Below, in pieces: positions 1 through 12,300 of a DNA stretch of 23,515 bases. The stretch is from contig NZ_JACIYL010000005.1 in NCBI RefSeq assembly GCF_014359955.1, forward strand, positions 1 through 23,515. The letters run 5' to 3'. Under the pieces are notes generated by a model. That model did not search any database. It was not told where the DNA came from and worked only from the letters and a program-made list of their open reading frames with translations. Numbering within the stretch: the first letter of the stretch is position 1; every line of letters starts with the position of its first letter. The DNA is from Thermogutta sp. (GTDB lineage: Bacteria; Planctomycetota; Planctomycetia; Pirellulales; Thermoguttaceae). A program made the translations under genes and the position numbers.

Positions 1-119
1 ATGTTAACCTTTTCGTTGGCTTCGTAGCCGAATACCAAGCGAGAAGGAAGAATAAGGGTTCCCGCAGAGATGGTTGCGGTGAGCCTGAGACAATCACGGC
101 GTGAGAGGGTGCGCTTCAT
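1..119 (-). CDS. Tat-exported protein, 5' end only (possibly Gfo/Idh/MocA-type oxidoreductase)
   Basis: Reading from the ATG at 119 towards the left edge gives 39 codons starting MKRTLSRRDCLRL and reaching ANEKVN before the window ends. The segment SRRDCLRL is a twin-arginine motif. It is followed by a hydrophobic stretch (about residues 13-31) and a short polar region, so this is a Tat signal peptide. In planctomycetes a Tat leader ending in (G)AN-(D/E)-K-(I/V)-(N/R) very often precedes the Rossmann fold of secreted Gfo/Idh/MocA-family oxidoreductases. Here the window stops exactly where that fold would begin, so the family is an inference. The start is supported by AAGGAG at 128-133 with an 8-base spacer and by a promoter further upstream. 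The gene is transcribed in the same direction as the giant gene but is separated from it by a terminator, so it is an independent unit. Confidence 0.8.
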   Translation of the reverse strand, partial: MKRTLSRRDCLRLTATISAGTLILPSRLVFGYEANEKVN

Positions 120-127
120 GGGTGGGT

Positions 128-133
128 CTCCTT
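128..133 (-). promoter_or_regulatory. ribosome binding site of the Tat-exported protein
   Basis: AAGGAG on the minus strand lies 8 bases before the ATG at 119. It is a near-consensus Shine-Dalgarno sequence and fixes this start. Confidence 0.75.
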
Positions 134-206
134 GTGGCAGGAACATGACTCGAGTCGTACTTCAAAGCCGGAGCGACCTTCGGAGGGTCGCCTTGGACCG
201 CCCGCG

Positions 207-236
207 ATTATAACCCCGCAGCGCCCGGTTAATCAA
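207..236 (-). promoter_or_regulatory. putative sigma-70-type promoter of the Tat-exported protein
   Basis: On the minus strand a perfect TATAAT (207-212) is preceded, after an 18-base spacer, by TTGATT (231-236, four of six matches to the -35 consensus). Transcription would start near 200 and give a leader of about 80 bases. That leader contains a small hairpin (173-180 with 184-191, one G-T pair, three-base loop). The promoter lies downstream of the terminator of the giant gene, which fits independent transcription. Confidence 0.55.
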
Positions 237-284
237 TGAGGCGACACACAGTAATTCCTGCAATTGGGAAAAGTCTTAAATGAA

Positions 285-313
285 CAAAAAACGGCGTAGC
301 CCGTGCTACGCCG
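285..313 (-). terminator. intrinsic terminator of the giant gene
   Basis: Positions 292-300 and 305-313 form a perfect 9-base-pair GC-rich stem (CGGCGTAGC with GCTACGCCG) around a 4-base loop. On the minus strand the stem is followed at once by six T residues (291 down to 286). It lies about 70 bases past the stop codon of the giant gene. The plus-strand side lacks an adjacent T tract, so termination is mainly in the minus direction. Confidence 0.85.
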
Positions 314-384
314 CTGACGCGTTTTTCGTTCAGCCAGGTCTATTGGTCAAGCCTCAAGACTGACTTAGTGAGGCCGGTTCTTTA

Positions 385-3300
385 TCACACGTCGGTCCAG
401 AATCCCTTGGCGATCAGCCAGTCCACGACGCCCTCAATATGCTTGGTGTTCGACGGGCTGGTTGCCCTCACTTTGACTTTCTCCATCTGGGTCAGATACA
501 CATAGTAGGGCAGATCGGGGTTTTGGAGGAGAGCTTCCAGGCTGTTTGCCTGGAGGTGGTCCACGCCTGGGGAGTCCCACACATCTCCGGTGTCGTAGCC
601 ACCGCCACCGTAAACCTCCACTCGTTCGAAGAACTTCGCACGGTTGTAGAAGCCGGGGCCTTTGAGCCGGCTGAACTCCGGAGTCGCCGTGAGCACGTCA
701 TTTCCCGCCGAACCGTACAGCTTCGCCGTGTCGAAGCCGCCGTTGATCGAATATGCGTGCACGAAGTCGAAGAACTTCGCTCGCGCGAGATAATTGTTGC
801 CGGTGATCCGTGCGTACTCGGGCGTCATCACGACCAGATCATCGCCGGCAGTATCGTAGAGTTGGGCGGCATCCAGACCACCAGCCAGGGCATAGGCGTG
901 GACGATCGGCACATCCTGCACCGTGATGCAGTAGCCGGGGCCAGAAAGCGTGCTCAGACCAGGCTTCGCCACAAACAGGTCGTTGCCCGGCGAGTCGTAC
1001 AGTTGAGCCACGTCATCGCCGCCACCACCGAGAATGGTGACGTTCTCGAAGTCGGACGCGCTGATTTCCACAGATGCGTTGGATACGGTGGCCCCGGTTG
1101 GGCTCGCCTGAATCATATCAGCACCAGCGGAACCCGTGATCGTGGCGTCATCCGTCCCGCCGTCCGCGAACACCCTGACTCGGTCAAAGAATTTGGCCCG
1201 AGCCACATAGTTTGTGCTGTTCAGGCGTACCTCCGTTTGAGTGGCCGTGAGGCTGTCGTCACCCGGCGTGCCGTAAAGGTCAGCACTGTCGTTGCCCAGG
1301 CTGGCATAGCCGTGTACAAATGCCACGTTTGTCAGGTCGTACGAATAGCCGGGACCGCTCATCGTGGCATGGCCGGGCCGAATCTCCAGCACATCGTCTC
1401 CCGCACTGTCGTAGAGTTGAGCGGCATCGAGGCCTCCGTTGCCGTCGGCGATCATGCGCTCCACATTCACAGCGGAGACGGTGAAACCGGTGCGCGTCAT
1501 GTGAGCCGTGTTCGGCGTGAAGAGGAACGTTTCCGCCGCCGATGTACCGATGAGCGTGATTGTGTCCTCTCCGTCCGCACCGTCGAACTGAATTTCGTCA
1601 ATGTCGCTGACGTTGTAGCTGTAATTCGTGCCATTGATCACAATCAGGTGGACGTTTCCGACGGTGCTGACCGAGATATTATCGTTGAGGGCACTCCCGG
1701 TGATGATCACGCGACGTCCCTGCTGCGATACCTGCGTGGAGGACGTTGTGATATTCACCGCATAATCTTCAACCTCTCCGTCGGGGGCATAACCCGTCGG
1801 GGCGTCCACGCCTGCGCTGCTGAGACGGAACCGAGCAAAGGTGGTTCCGAGTAAGGCCTCGGCCGGTACGTTGAACGTGAGGACGTTCGTCCCAGCCACC
1901 ACATCACGGTGGGTGAAGATGCGTTCTCCGGGATCATTCCAGTCTCCATCCTGATTGAAATCGATCCAGGCGTCCAGCTTGCCCGGTCCGGACGCCGTGA
2001 CGGTGATCGTGGCCGAAGCTCCGACCGCCAGCGGAGTGTTGAACACGACGCCGTCTTCATCGTCGGAAATATAGGTATCATCTCCATTGGCCTGGGCACT
2101 GGGTCGCCCGTTGGGTTCGGCATCCGCCAGAGCACCGAGCCGCAGGCCCGGCGTGATCAGATGTCGAGCACCGTTGTCGGCCAGGAGCGTCGGATACGGA
2201 GCCGGCGCATCACCGTAATCCAGGCTGCCGTCGTCATTCAGGATGAGAATCTGGGCCTGCGGATCGCTGATGACGGCAAGCTGCGGATTGCTGATGTTGA
2301 GGAAGAAGTTTTCATCCGGTTCGATCCTCGTGTCACCGACGATTTCCAGTTCGATCGTGGCGCGAGCCACGGCCGGCTTCTGCCGGGCCACCATGATCTC
2401 GTAATTGCCCGCGCGATAACTTCGCCAGACGACGAGGTCGCTGGTGACGGCGGGATACCAGTCGTAGCCGGGATCAGACGAGATGTTGCGCGGGATCACA
2501 TTGGCATTGAGATCGGTGTAGAACACCTCCCAATTGCCACCGACAAACGCGTGCCAAGCAAGCCGGTCGCCATAAACACGCGGCAATTCGTCGTGCACGG
2601 CGTTATCGGTGATCTGCTTCACAGCCGCCGGCCCGATGTTCAGATTGATGTAGTAGATTTCCGTGTCAAAACCATCGTTATGTTCGAAGACAACATTGTT
2701 GCCCGAGATGTCGGGATGGATGTCGTCCTCGTTGTTGGCGGTAAGTAGCGTCGTGGTGCCTGATGGGATATCGTAAATCGCGATTTCCCAGTCAGTGCCA
2801 TCATTTTGCTGCCAGACGACTTTACTGCCATCGATTCGCGGATAACGGTCATCAAGGACGTTGTTGGTGATTTGCCGAGTGGTGCCCGACGAGTAGAGAT
2901 AGATCTCGTTGTCGAACCCGTCGAAGCCGTACCAGGTGACGTTACGTCCTGATACCTGCGGGAGATAGTTGTTGAAGGAGTTGTTGGAGATGTTGACGGG
3001 GCTTCCGCCGGCCGCCAGGTCGTAGGCGAAGATCTGCTGCACACCACCCACGTTCGCCGTCCACACCACGAGATCACTTGAGATTTGCGGGTCGATGTCA
3101 TCGTAGTCGTTGTCGGTGAGCTTCTGCGTGGTGTTGGTCGTGAGGTCGTACAGGTAGATTTCCCAATCCTGGCCGTCAAACCCACTCCAGACGACCCGGT
3201 CTCCGAAGACCGCGGGCATGCGATCGTCCGAAGTGTTGTTGGTCAACCGGCGCGTCTGAGTGCCGTCGTGCAGATAGATTTCCCAATCCTGACCGTCGAA

Positions 3301-6300
3301 GCTTTCCCATACAACCCGATCGCCCCAGGCACTGAAGTCATAGTCATTAGATTGGTTCTTGGTCAGGAACTGAATGTCCCAGGTTGGCCGCGGCACCCCT
3401 TGCGGAGTGAACACGAACGTCCCGGAAGCCGGGATGTAGTCGTTGTCGGCCACGGTGGCTGTGCCATCGGCTGTCTGATAGTCGAACGAGATTGGGGCGC
3501 CAAACGAGTCTGTAACTTCCACCGTGACCTTGACTTTGGTCCTGCCGCTATTGCCCTCGGCAACCGCGATATCCTGCAGCGACACGGTGGCCAGCCGGTA
3601 GTCGCCGAACGTGACGTTGTCGAGCTGTTCGCCGGTGCCCAGGGTGACCATATAGGAGCCATCAGACTGACTCCGTGAGGTGACGTCCTGGACCGGGCTG
3701 GTCTGCGGATTGAAGATCACTGTGGGCCCGGCGAGATTAACGAGGTCACCGTCGGCAGTGGCGGTGATTCCGAATCCCGCGACGCCATTGATGGCATTGG
3801 CGATGGCGGCAGCCACCACGTTGGGGGAATCGGTAGCAGTGAACGGCACGCGACGATTCCCCGCCGCCACGGTGTTGTTATTGTCAAATTCAAAGACCAC
3901 GGTTGTGGTGCCGTTCGACAGCGAGAATGTATTCCCATCCACCAGTGCGCTCCCGGCTGGGGCCCGCAGGTGACGGGTTTGCCCATCCGGCAGAACGATG
4001 CCCGCTGACGGATATGTTTGAATCCAGTTCGTCGGCACCTGATGCCGCACCACATAGGTACCACTGAACAGGCCGGTGAACTGGTAGAAACCGGTCTCGT
4101 CCACGTTCGGGGTCAACGGATTGTCGTATTGCGTGTAGGTCACCGGCTCGAACGGGTCGGGCATACCATTGTTGTTCAGGTCCACATACACCAACACGCC
4201 CGCAAGACCCGGCTCCACGCCGAAGAGATGACCGGTATTGGGATCGAGACGGAACGCGTACTCCTGCTGCGCCATCAGCGTGGCAAGGTCGGCTGCGCTC
4301 GAGGGGCGAGCGAACGTGGCGTAATGGATCCCGTCACCCGCGTCGTATCCAATAACAGCCCCAGGGGCGCCAAACCCGTTGACACCCTGGCCGTCTCCGG
4401 TGGTCCACTGCATGTCGAAGTAATGGAAGACCACAATATCACCACCGGGATCGTCCTCGATGTACAGCGAGAACGTGTTCTTCTTGTCGCTGTGCTGGTT
4501 GTAGTAGCCCACGTTGATCCAGTCGATTTGCACGACCGGGTTACCGCGGGCGCTCGTGGACCGCTGGAGCCGGATCTGGCCGGTGGCCCGTGTATCAACA
4601 TCCGCCCAGAACGGCGCCAGCACCGGTTCACCTTGCGGGAAGCCGCTCGCGGAGAACGTGGTCACCGGATTGGCCAGTGACACGAGCCCATTGGTCGAAA
4701 CGTAAATCTGGTTGTACGTCTTGCCGAAGAATTCGAAATCGAATCCCAGCGGAATCGCGGCACTTGCCAGGTCATCACCGGCTGTGACGATGATATTACC
4801 GGCACCCGGCGGCAAAACGTTGACCGGCGGAACCTGTTGGCTGGGCTGCGTATCCCAAACGCCGTTGGCGTTGAGATCGTTGAAGACGTAACCGCTGAGG
4901 GACGAGGTTCCTGCGATGATGTTGACCAGGTAATCTTCAACTTCGCCGTCGGGAAGTTGATCGTCCGGAATCGACGCCGGTGTGTCATATGACAGGCCGG
5001 GCGTGTGGCTGTAACGGAACCGGGCGAATGTTGCCGCGGACTGGAGATCGCGCGGCACGCGGAACTGAATTTGTGTCGTCGCGCTCGTGATGAGTTGGTC
5101 GATGACGATTTGCTCACCGGGATCCGCCCAATCCCCGTCGGCATTGTAATCGATCCAGGTATTGAGATACCCACCGGTCTGAGAGACGGTCACCTGAATC
5201 GTCGCCAACTCCCCAGTGAGGAGGGGCGTGAGGAAGACCACACCGTCTTCATCCGCCTGGTCGCTGGAATCGTCACCGGTCGCCGTGGGGTTGGGTTGAC
5301 CATCCAGTTCGTAGTCCACCAGTTGGCCAAGGCTGAAGCCGCGAACCACGCGGTGCCGGGCCCCACCGTCCGCGCGAAGTGTCGGATAGGGCGCCGGAGC
5401 ATCGCCGAAGTCCACCGGTGCGTCCACGATGCTGACACGATAATCTTCAACTTCACCGTCGGGTGCCTGGCCCGTGGGGCCAATATCCGGCTGCGTGCTG
5501 ATGCGGAATCGGGCGTACGTAGTGCCCTTGACTGCATCACTCGGAACCACGAACTGGACGCTATGGATGCCCGAGCTGGTGATGAGCTCGTTGGTGAAGA
5601 TCTGTTCGTTGGCGTCGAAGATGTTATTGGCGTTGAAGTCCACCCACGCTTGCAGGTACGCTTCAGACATGCCGCTGGGCAGGCTGACGACGACCTGAAC
5701 CTCGACAGGGCTTCCCGGCACCAACGCGTCGAGGAATGTGACGCCATCCTCGTCGTCGATTCCGGCCAGATCGTCGCCCTGGGCTGTGGATCCCGGGCGA
5801 CCATTCAGTTCGGCATCCACACTCTGGCCCAGATAGAGGCCGGAACCGAGAATGTGTCGGGCACCGTCCGCCGCCAGGGTTGTGCCGTAGCTGTCCGGGG
5901 CGTCGCCGAAGTCTTCATGGTACGGTACGAGTTCCACCTGGTAGTCTTCGACCTCGCCATCCGGGGCCAGACCGGTGGGTGCCAGACCACCGGTGCTGCT
6001 GAAGCGGAATCGTGCGAACGTCGTTGCGGGATTGAGTCCCGCAGGCAGTGTGATGGTCACAATGTTTTCACCGGCCAGCAGTTGATAACTTGTCAGTACC
6101 TGCTCGTTCGTATCTGCCCAGTCACCATCCGCATTGAGGTCGAGCCATGCATCAAGATACCCCTCGGCAGAGGCAATGACCTTAATTTGAGTGTCCCCGC
6201 CGATCAGGAGGCCTGTGTCGAAAATGACGCCGTCATCCAGGGTATCGCCCGTGGCGTTGGCATTCTGTCGGGCATCCGGTTCGTTGCTGACACCACTGCC

Positions 6301-9300
6301 CAGATAGAAACCGGGCACAATGATGTGGCTGGCACCGTTATTCTTGAGAGTCGTGGGATAAGGCGCGTCCGGCGCATCCCCGAAGTCGATACCCGCCAGA
6401 TAGATGACGAAGTAGGTGGTGCCGTCTGGCCGATTCGGTTGCAGCGGGTTATTGGCTAGATCGCGAATGGCCTGGTTATCGAGTTCGATCTTGTAGGTGT
6501 ACCCGATTGACCACACACCGGACGCCGGCACGAGGTAAATGATGTCGTCAACGGGGTGATATTGGAAGAAGTAATCCTTGCCATCTTCGAGAAGGATGTT
6601 GTCACGGTACACCTTGACGGCGCTGCTGAGCACAGTGCGGTCGTTGATTCCCACGCCTTCCTCGTCGGCAAGCTGTATTGCAAATCGGGTGATCCGCCGT
6701 CCCGCGATAAACACGTCATAATTCGCCGGATTCCTGTCGATGCCGGCGGGATCGTTATCGAGCGGCTCGATGAGGCCTGCCGTTGGACCACGGAAGTCCA
6801 CACGGTCCACCGCCCCGCGATCTTTGAAGATGCTCAACCCAGAACCGGGGCCAGGATTCACCGCTGGATCGTCTTTACGGAGCTGGCCGTACAGATCGTA
6901 CGATGGGGCAATGATCGGGGAGGCAGCCAGACCGATCGGTTGCAGCACCGAGGTGTAGTATCCGAATCGCTCCTGGAGGGCATCGATTGAACTGTCGATA
7001 ATTTCCGACCCGCGGTCAGGAATGAAATTGTAGTTGGCCGGATCCACAAAGAGCGGAGCGCCAGGAGCCAGAACCCGGTCAAAGGTTCCGAGACCCATCC
7101 CCTGCACATTCTGGTTGTTGCCCTGGTAGGCATTCCCACCGAGGACCGTGTTCGGAGCCGAGGACGCATCGACGCGAATGCCAGTGTTTAGATTGGCCAG
7201 CACGTTGTTGAGGAGCGTGGGACCTGCGTTATTGACCACTTCGATTCCCACACCATTGGCGGCGAGCCCACCGTACACCGTGTTATTGACAACGCGGACA
7301 AACGGGATAGCTCCGGTGGGTTGCCCGGTGGAGCCGCTGATCCGAATTCCGCCCTGGCCATTAAACGCCAGCAAATTGTTCTTGAGCGTGACGCCAGAGA
7401 CGAGCTGGTTCGGAGCATTGAGAGTCCGACCGGAGCCAGGATGCGGGTTGTTTGAGCCAGGATCGCGCGGGCCGGGTTCAACGCGAATTCCATACTGCGA
7501 AGCGTTGAACACGCTTGTCGATTCAACGACAATGTGGCCCTTTTCGCGGTATTGATTCCGATCGCCGATGAGGGGGTGGCCGTTGGGGTCTGGATGGAAC
7601 AGAGTAACACCGGGTGGCAATGTGGGATCAAAGAACGTAGTGTACGGCAGGCCCAAAACGCTGCGGGCATCCGGCGACAGGTCCACGATGCCGGGAACCG
7701 TGACCACAGCGGTGACCATCAACCTTCCCAAAGAATTGGCCTGATTGATCGCCTGGGCCACGAGGTTGGCAATGGTGATGTTCGACATCGCAAAGTTGAA
7801 CGAGATGCCGATAACCCCCGCCGGCGGTGTTTCTCCGCTGCTCTGATGAATGAACATGAACTGAACAACATTGCCGTAGGCATCCTCGATCACGAACGTA
7901 TCGCGATGAGCAATGGCGTTCCCATCGGGAGGCAACAATCGGAACCGGTACACCCCCAAAACATCCGTGGCGCCGAACACGATCTGCTGGATGGGTTGCG
8001 GATTAGCACCGCCCAGGTTACCGCCGACATAGGTTGCACCCCAGAGATCAACCCTGGGGCTGGTGGGGATGGAAGCAGCACTGACATTAAGCCGCCCTTG
8101 CGAACGCGCAAAATTGATCGCACCGGCGACCGCGTTGGCAATCTCCCCTGCCGACATCACTGCTCGGAAGTAAACCGGAATTTCTGAACCATTAAGCGGC
8201 GGGCTGATGGGCCTGTTGGTGCCGATGTCTTGGTCAAGGAAAACAAACGTGACCCTATGATTACCGTCTTCGATGAAGAATCGGTCACCGTGCGCAATCT
8301 GGGTTGCATCAGGGAAGATCAAAGTGATGTCCTGTGTCCACCGATCGTTGGTGTCGGCTTGCTGGGCAAGGACCACCACCCGATAAGGATCGACCACCAG
8401 AGTCCCGAACTCATCACCGCGACGAATTTCCAGTTGATAACTTCCCTGCACAACAATTGGCTGATTGACAGCCGGCTGTGGCAGAAAGTCAAAACCGGTG
8501 ACGCCCGCTGGGGCGTTTGTGACCATTTCGCCACGTTCAGCAAAACCGATGATGATATCGTCGATGTACCAACCCTCATGGTTGTTATTCTGGCCGCGGC
8601 GGTAGTCGAAGAAGCGATTGTTATTACGCGCACTTGCGCCATAGTTCTTACTTGTCGTATCTCCCTCCAGCACATTGGAATGGAAGAGAGGTCCGGCGTT
8701 GGTGACAGATACGCCGTACAATCTCATCAGGGGCTGAGTTCCACCAATTGTGTCTCCGCTCCGATCGTCGAGTTTGATCGATGTATTGTTGGGGTCACTG
8801 GTCAACAGCGGACTGTTGGCCGGGTTAAGCAGATTCCTCCCGTCAAAGGCCACCTGGCGCCCGGACAGTTGCACAAACCCGGTTGTGGTGCTTGTCGCGG
8901 AGACTTGCACACCTGTGTCACGAGCCAATAGATTGAGCGCATCACGGATGCGGTCCGCGATCTGGGCGGGTGTCGTGGCCCCCATCAGACCGACATTAAG
9001 TCCGTAATCAGCGCGCGCTCCCGCGGGAAGCCGTGTGAACAACAGATTATTTGGATCATCCGCTCGTTTCACCGCGTAACTGCCCGTGTTGCCAGGATCG
9101 AAATAGAGAACCACAAAGGAGGGGACATTCAGCGAATCGAGTGCCACCAGTGTGGCGGTCGTGCCGGCCAGAGTGGCCACGGTATAGGTCGGCGGGATAA
9201 AGATCTGGTTGGGCTGAACTCGGAATGCCCTGTTGACGGCATCCGTGATCAGTTTCGACACTTCGAGCTGGGTCATATCCGGCCGAATGTAAACCGGCAC

Positions 9301-12300
9301 GCGACCCGATGTGTATCGCCCCGGTGCCGATCCTTCGATGGCCCACTGGAGCGGCTGGCCGGATGAAGTACCCTGTGTGACGCCAGTCGCTGAGATCAGG
9401 AACACCCGATATCCGTCCGGACCAGTAAAAATGCTGTCCGGCGGCACGTATGCCTGCACGCCCATGTTTGCGCCATTGACAGCAGCCGCGATGGCGTCCG
9501 CAACCTGCCTTGTGGTCATGTTGTCGTTGATAGAGATTGCCACGCGGCCGGGTTGGACGTTCCCATCCTTATCGAATTCAAATTCCGCGAGCTGGGAGCC
9601 GCTCTGCACAATGAAGTAATCACCATCGTTAATCTTGAGTCCCGCGACGTTGGGCAGGACGAGGGCATAGCCGAGGTCGAACTCGAACGTTGTGGTATTG
9701 ACAACGAATGTCGCTCCATCATGGAGTTCGGCGGCCTCGGGAGCCGTCAGATACTCACCGCCGGTCGTAGGATCGCCGATGTCCATGTCGCTGGCGGTGC
9801 TGAAGTCGAAGCGGATCCGCAGGTTATCGAGCCCCGCGAACTGGCTCAGATCGACTCGGGCCTGACGCCAGTTTCCGCCCAGATCGATGATCTCACGGAT
9901 GTACCCGCCATAACCGGGTTGCTCCCGATTGGGGGCAATGAGCATCCCGTCGTTGAGGTCCGTGTTGGTGGCGAGCAGCGTCCAGTTCGCGCCGTCGTTG
10001 GAGATGTAAACACGGAGACCATCAAAATCGTTGCTGTTTTCCGTGTCCGCGTAGTAGTTGAAGTAGAGGGTGGGCTTGTCAGCCAGGCTGTAACCTTTGA
10101 GGCTGAACGTCCCGCTTGTCAAACTCCCGAAGGCACCGCCGGGCAGGTTGTAGCTAAAAAGGCGGCTTCCATCACTATTCTCGTTCGTGGTAAAGTTATT
10201 AGCGCCGGGTTGGCCTTGATTCGGGGCATCCAGGCCGAAATAAAAGCTCTGATTCCCTTCCCGTAGAGGATCATAACCCGCGCCGGGGACACGCGAATCA
10301 TCATAGGTCGCGTACACTCCGTGGCCATCATCATTGCCTCGGCGTGTCGTGACATGCCAGAGGTTGTAGTCGATGGGCGAGAAGGCGATCCCGTAGACAT
10401 TCCCGACATTGGGATGAATACTCTTCTGCCCCTGCACAAAGACACCCAGCAGATTGCCGGTGATGTCCATCGCGTAAATGTTGCCCGAAATATCGGAAGC
10501 GAAGAGCGTCGTGGCATATTTGCCATCTTCAACGTTTTGTGGACCAGCGGATAGGCCGGAAAACTGAATCGGTGCGCCAGTGGTAGGATTATGGACCTGA
10601 GTGATGTAATGGAGTTGCGGACCGCCGTTAGGCTCGCGCCTGAAATACCGGACACCCTGCTGTGGATCGACCGGCGTGAAGCCCCACGAACCACCGTTTG
10701 CGTGGGCAGTTACGTTACTCACGTAGTACAAACCGCCGGTATCGGAGACTGCAAAGAGACGCCACCCGATTCCGGGAACGTTCAGCCACGCGAGGCCCGT
10801 GATGTCGCCACCGACACCCTCGCCGACCATCTCCATTTCTGGCGCACGGCGAAGGTCAAAATTCACGGGGGAGAAGCCTGCCGTAAGTTCCACAGTAGCG
10901 CCTACAGGCGTAGCTACGTTCGACCCAGCTATTGCATTGATTGCTGATGCCACGGCGATGGCAACTTCTTGCCCGGTGTAGCCAGCTCCGATGATGATTG
11001 GAAGATGTCCACTCGCCACGCCATAGCCGCCAGCCAGATACATAAGTCCGGGCGAATTCGAGAAGTCAAAGTCAGAAGTTGAACCTCCCACGTTAGCGAA
11101 CGTGATTCGATCGCCGGGCGTCTGATTGTTGGCATCTGGCGTGCGGTAGGCGTAACTCGCGTCAATGCGGTCTGATATGGGAAATATCTGACTTTGGCTA
11201 CTATCGACGGCCGACTCAATACTCTGTCCGAGTTGCTGGCTGGTCCAAGTTTCTTCGAAGGGAATTTGCGTCCGCCCCAAGGTGACATTGTGGTCACCCT
11301 CGATCTGGACCAGCGCCGGGTCACTGCTCGTGGGCAGAGAAGCTGTGGAATCATTGACCAGGGAGACTCGATTGTTGTTAAAGCTCGCTACGACGGCGAA
11401 GTTGGCTTGGGCGTTGATCGCGTTGACCAAATTGCTCGCTAAAACGCTCCCCTGGTCGCCCACGTTAAATGGAACTCGTACATTATTTGAGTTTGTCAAA
11501 TTGTTGTTGTTGTCGAACTCAAAACTGATGGGTGTACCGTTCTCGTCATAGATTGTCACCACCACGCCGTCGAGGGCCGCCGTAGCCGTGGCTGGCAAGA
11601 CAATGACCGGTCCACTATTAAATTCAAACTGGTAGACTTGATTAATTAAAGCGTTCCTCAGGCTGAAGTACTGCCCGTCGCGAAAGACCGCTGCTCCCTG
11701 CGGGTCAATTCTTACGTCGATACCCAAGTCAAACTCCAGGGTAAAATCATCCCTGACCGTGCTTCCAGTCATCACAGCGGGATTAGAAAGCACGAAGTTA
11801 CTAACCTGCGATAGAAGTACATATGCTCCCCGAGGATTGGCGTTGACGCCGATGCCCGCAAGATTAATCTGCTGGGCTAACGTGGCGGCCAAGATCGCTG
11901 CTGAATCGGTGGACGAGAATGGCACCGGGATGTTACCGGGCGCAACATTTCCATCACTATCGAATTCCAAGGTGACAGAAAGAGGCGGCGTTCCGTCGTT
12001 GAAGATCGTTACGGTAGCGCCCTCCATTGCGCTGGCCGGGCCGAGGATTTCAATACTCGGTTGGAATACGAAATAGTCACCGTCCTCAATATCTCCAAGT
12101 TGGGGAGACGGCGGGGAAGGAAATTGGTACTGAGGCTGGGTTTGAGTGGCGCTGCTCACGAGGAGCGTTGGCGCTGAAAACAGTTGACCGACAGGAACGA
12201 TATTGCTAAACAACCGGTCACCCGAAGACAGCGTCCCGTTGTTGATCAAAGGATGATTGATCGCCGTTCCATCGGGGTTGAGAATCCACACCAGGTTGTG

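Noticed and set aside
173..191. Hairpin GCGACCTT/AGGGTCGC as a terminator
   Set aside because: It has no T tract on either strand and lies within the predicted leader of the Tat gene; at most it affects translation.
439..1854. Long plus-strand open frame (471 codons) antisense to the giant gene
   Set aside because: It lies entirely opposite the C-terminal repeats and fourth GEVED domain. The product is rich in His, Arg and Val with no domain logic, as expected from the complement of a GC-rich repetitive gene.
5005..6459. Plus-strand open frame of 484 codons
   Set aside because: It mirrors the three tandem GEVED domains; the repeated pattern in it is a shadow of those repeats. No ribosome binding site was seen.
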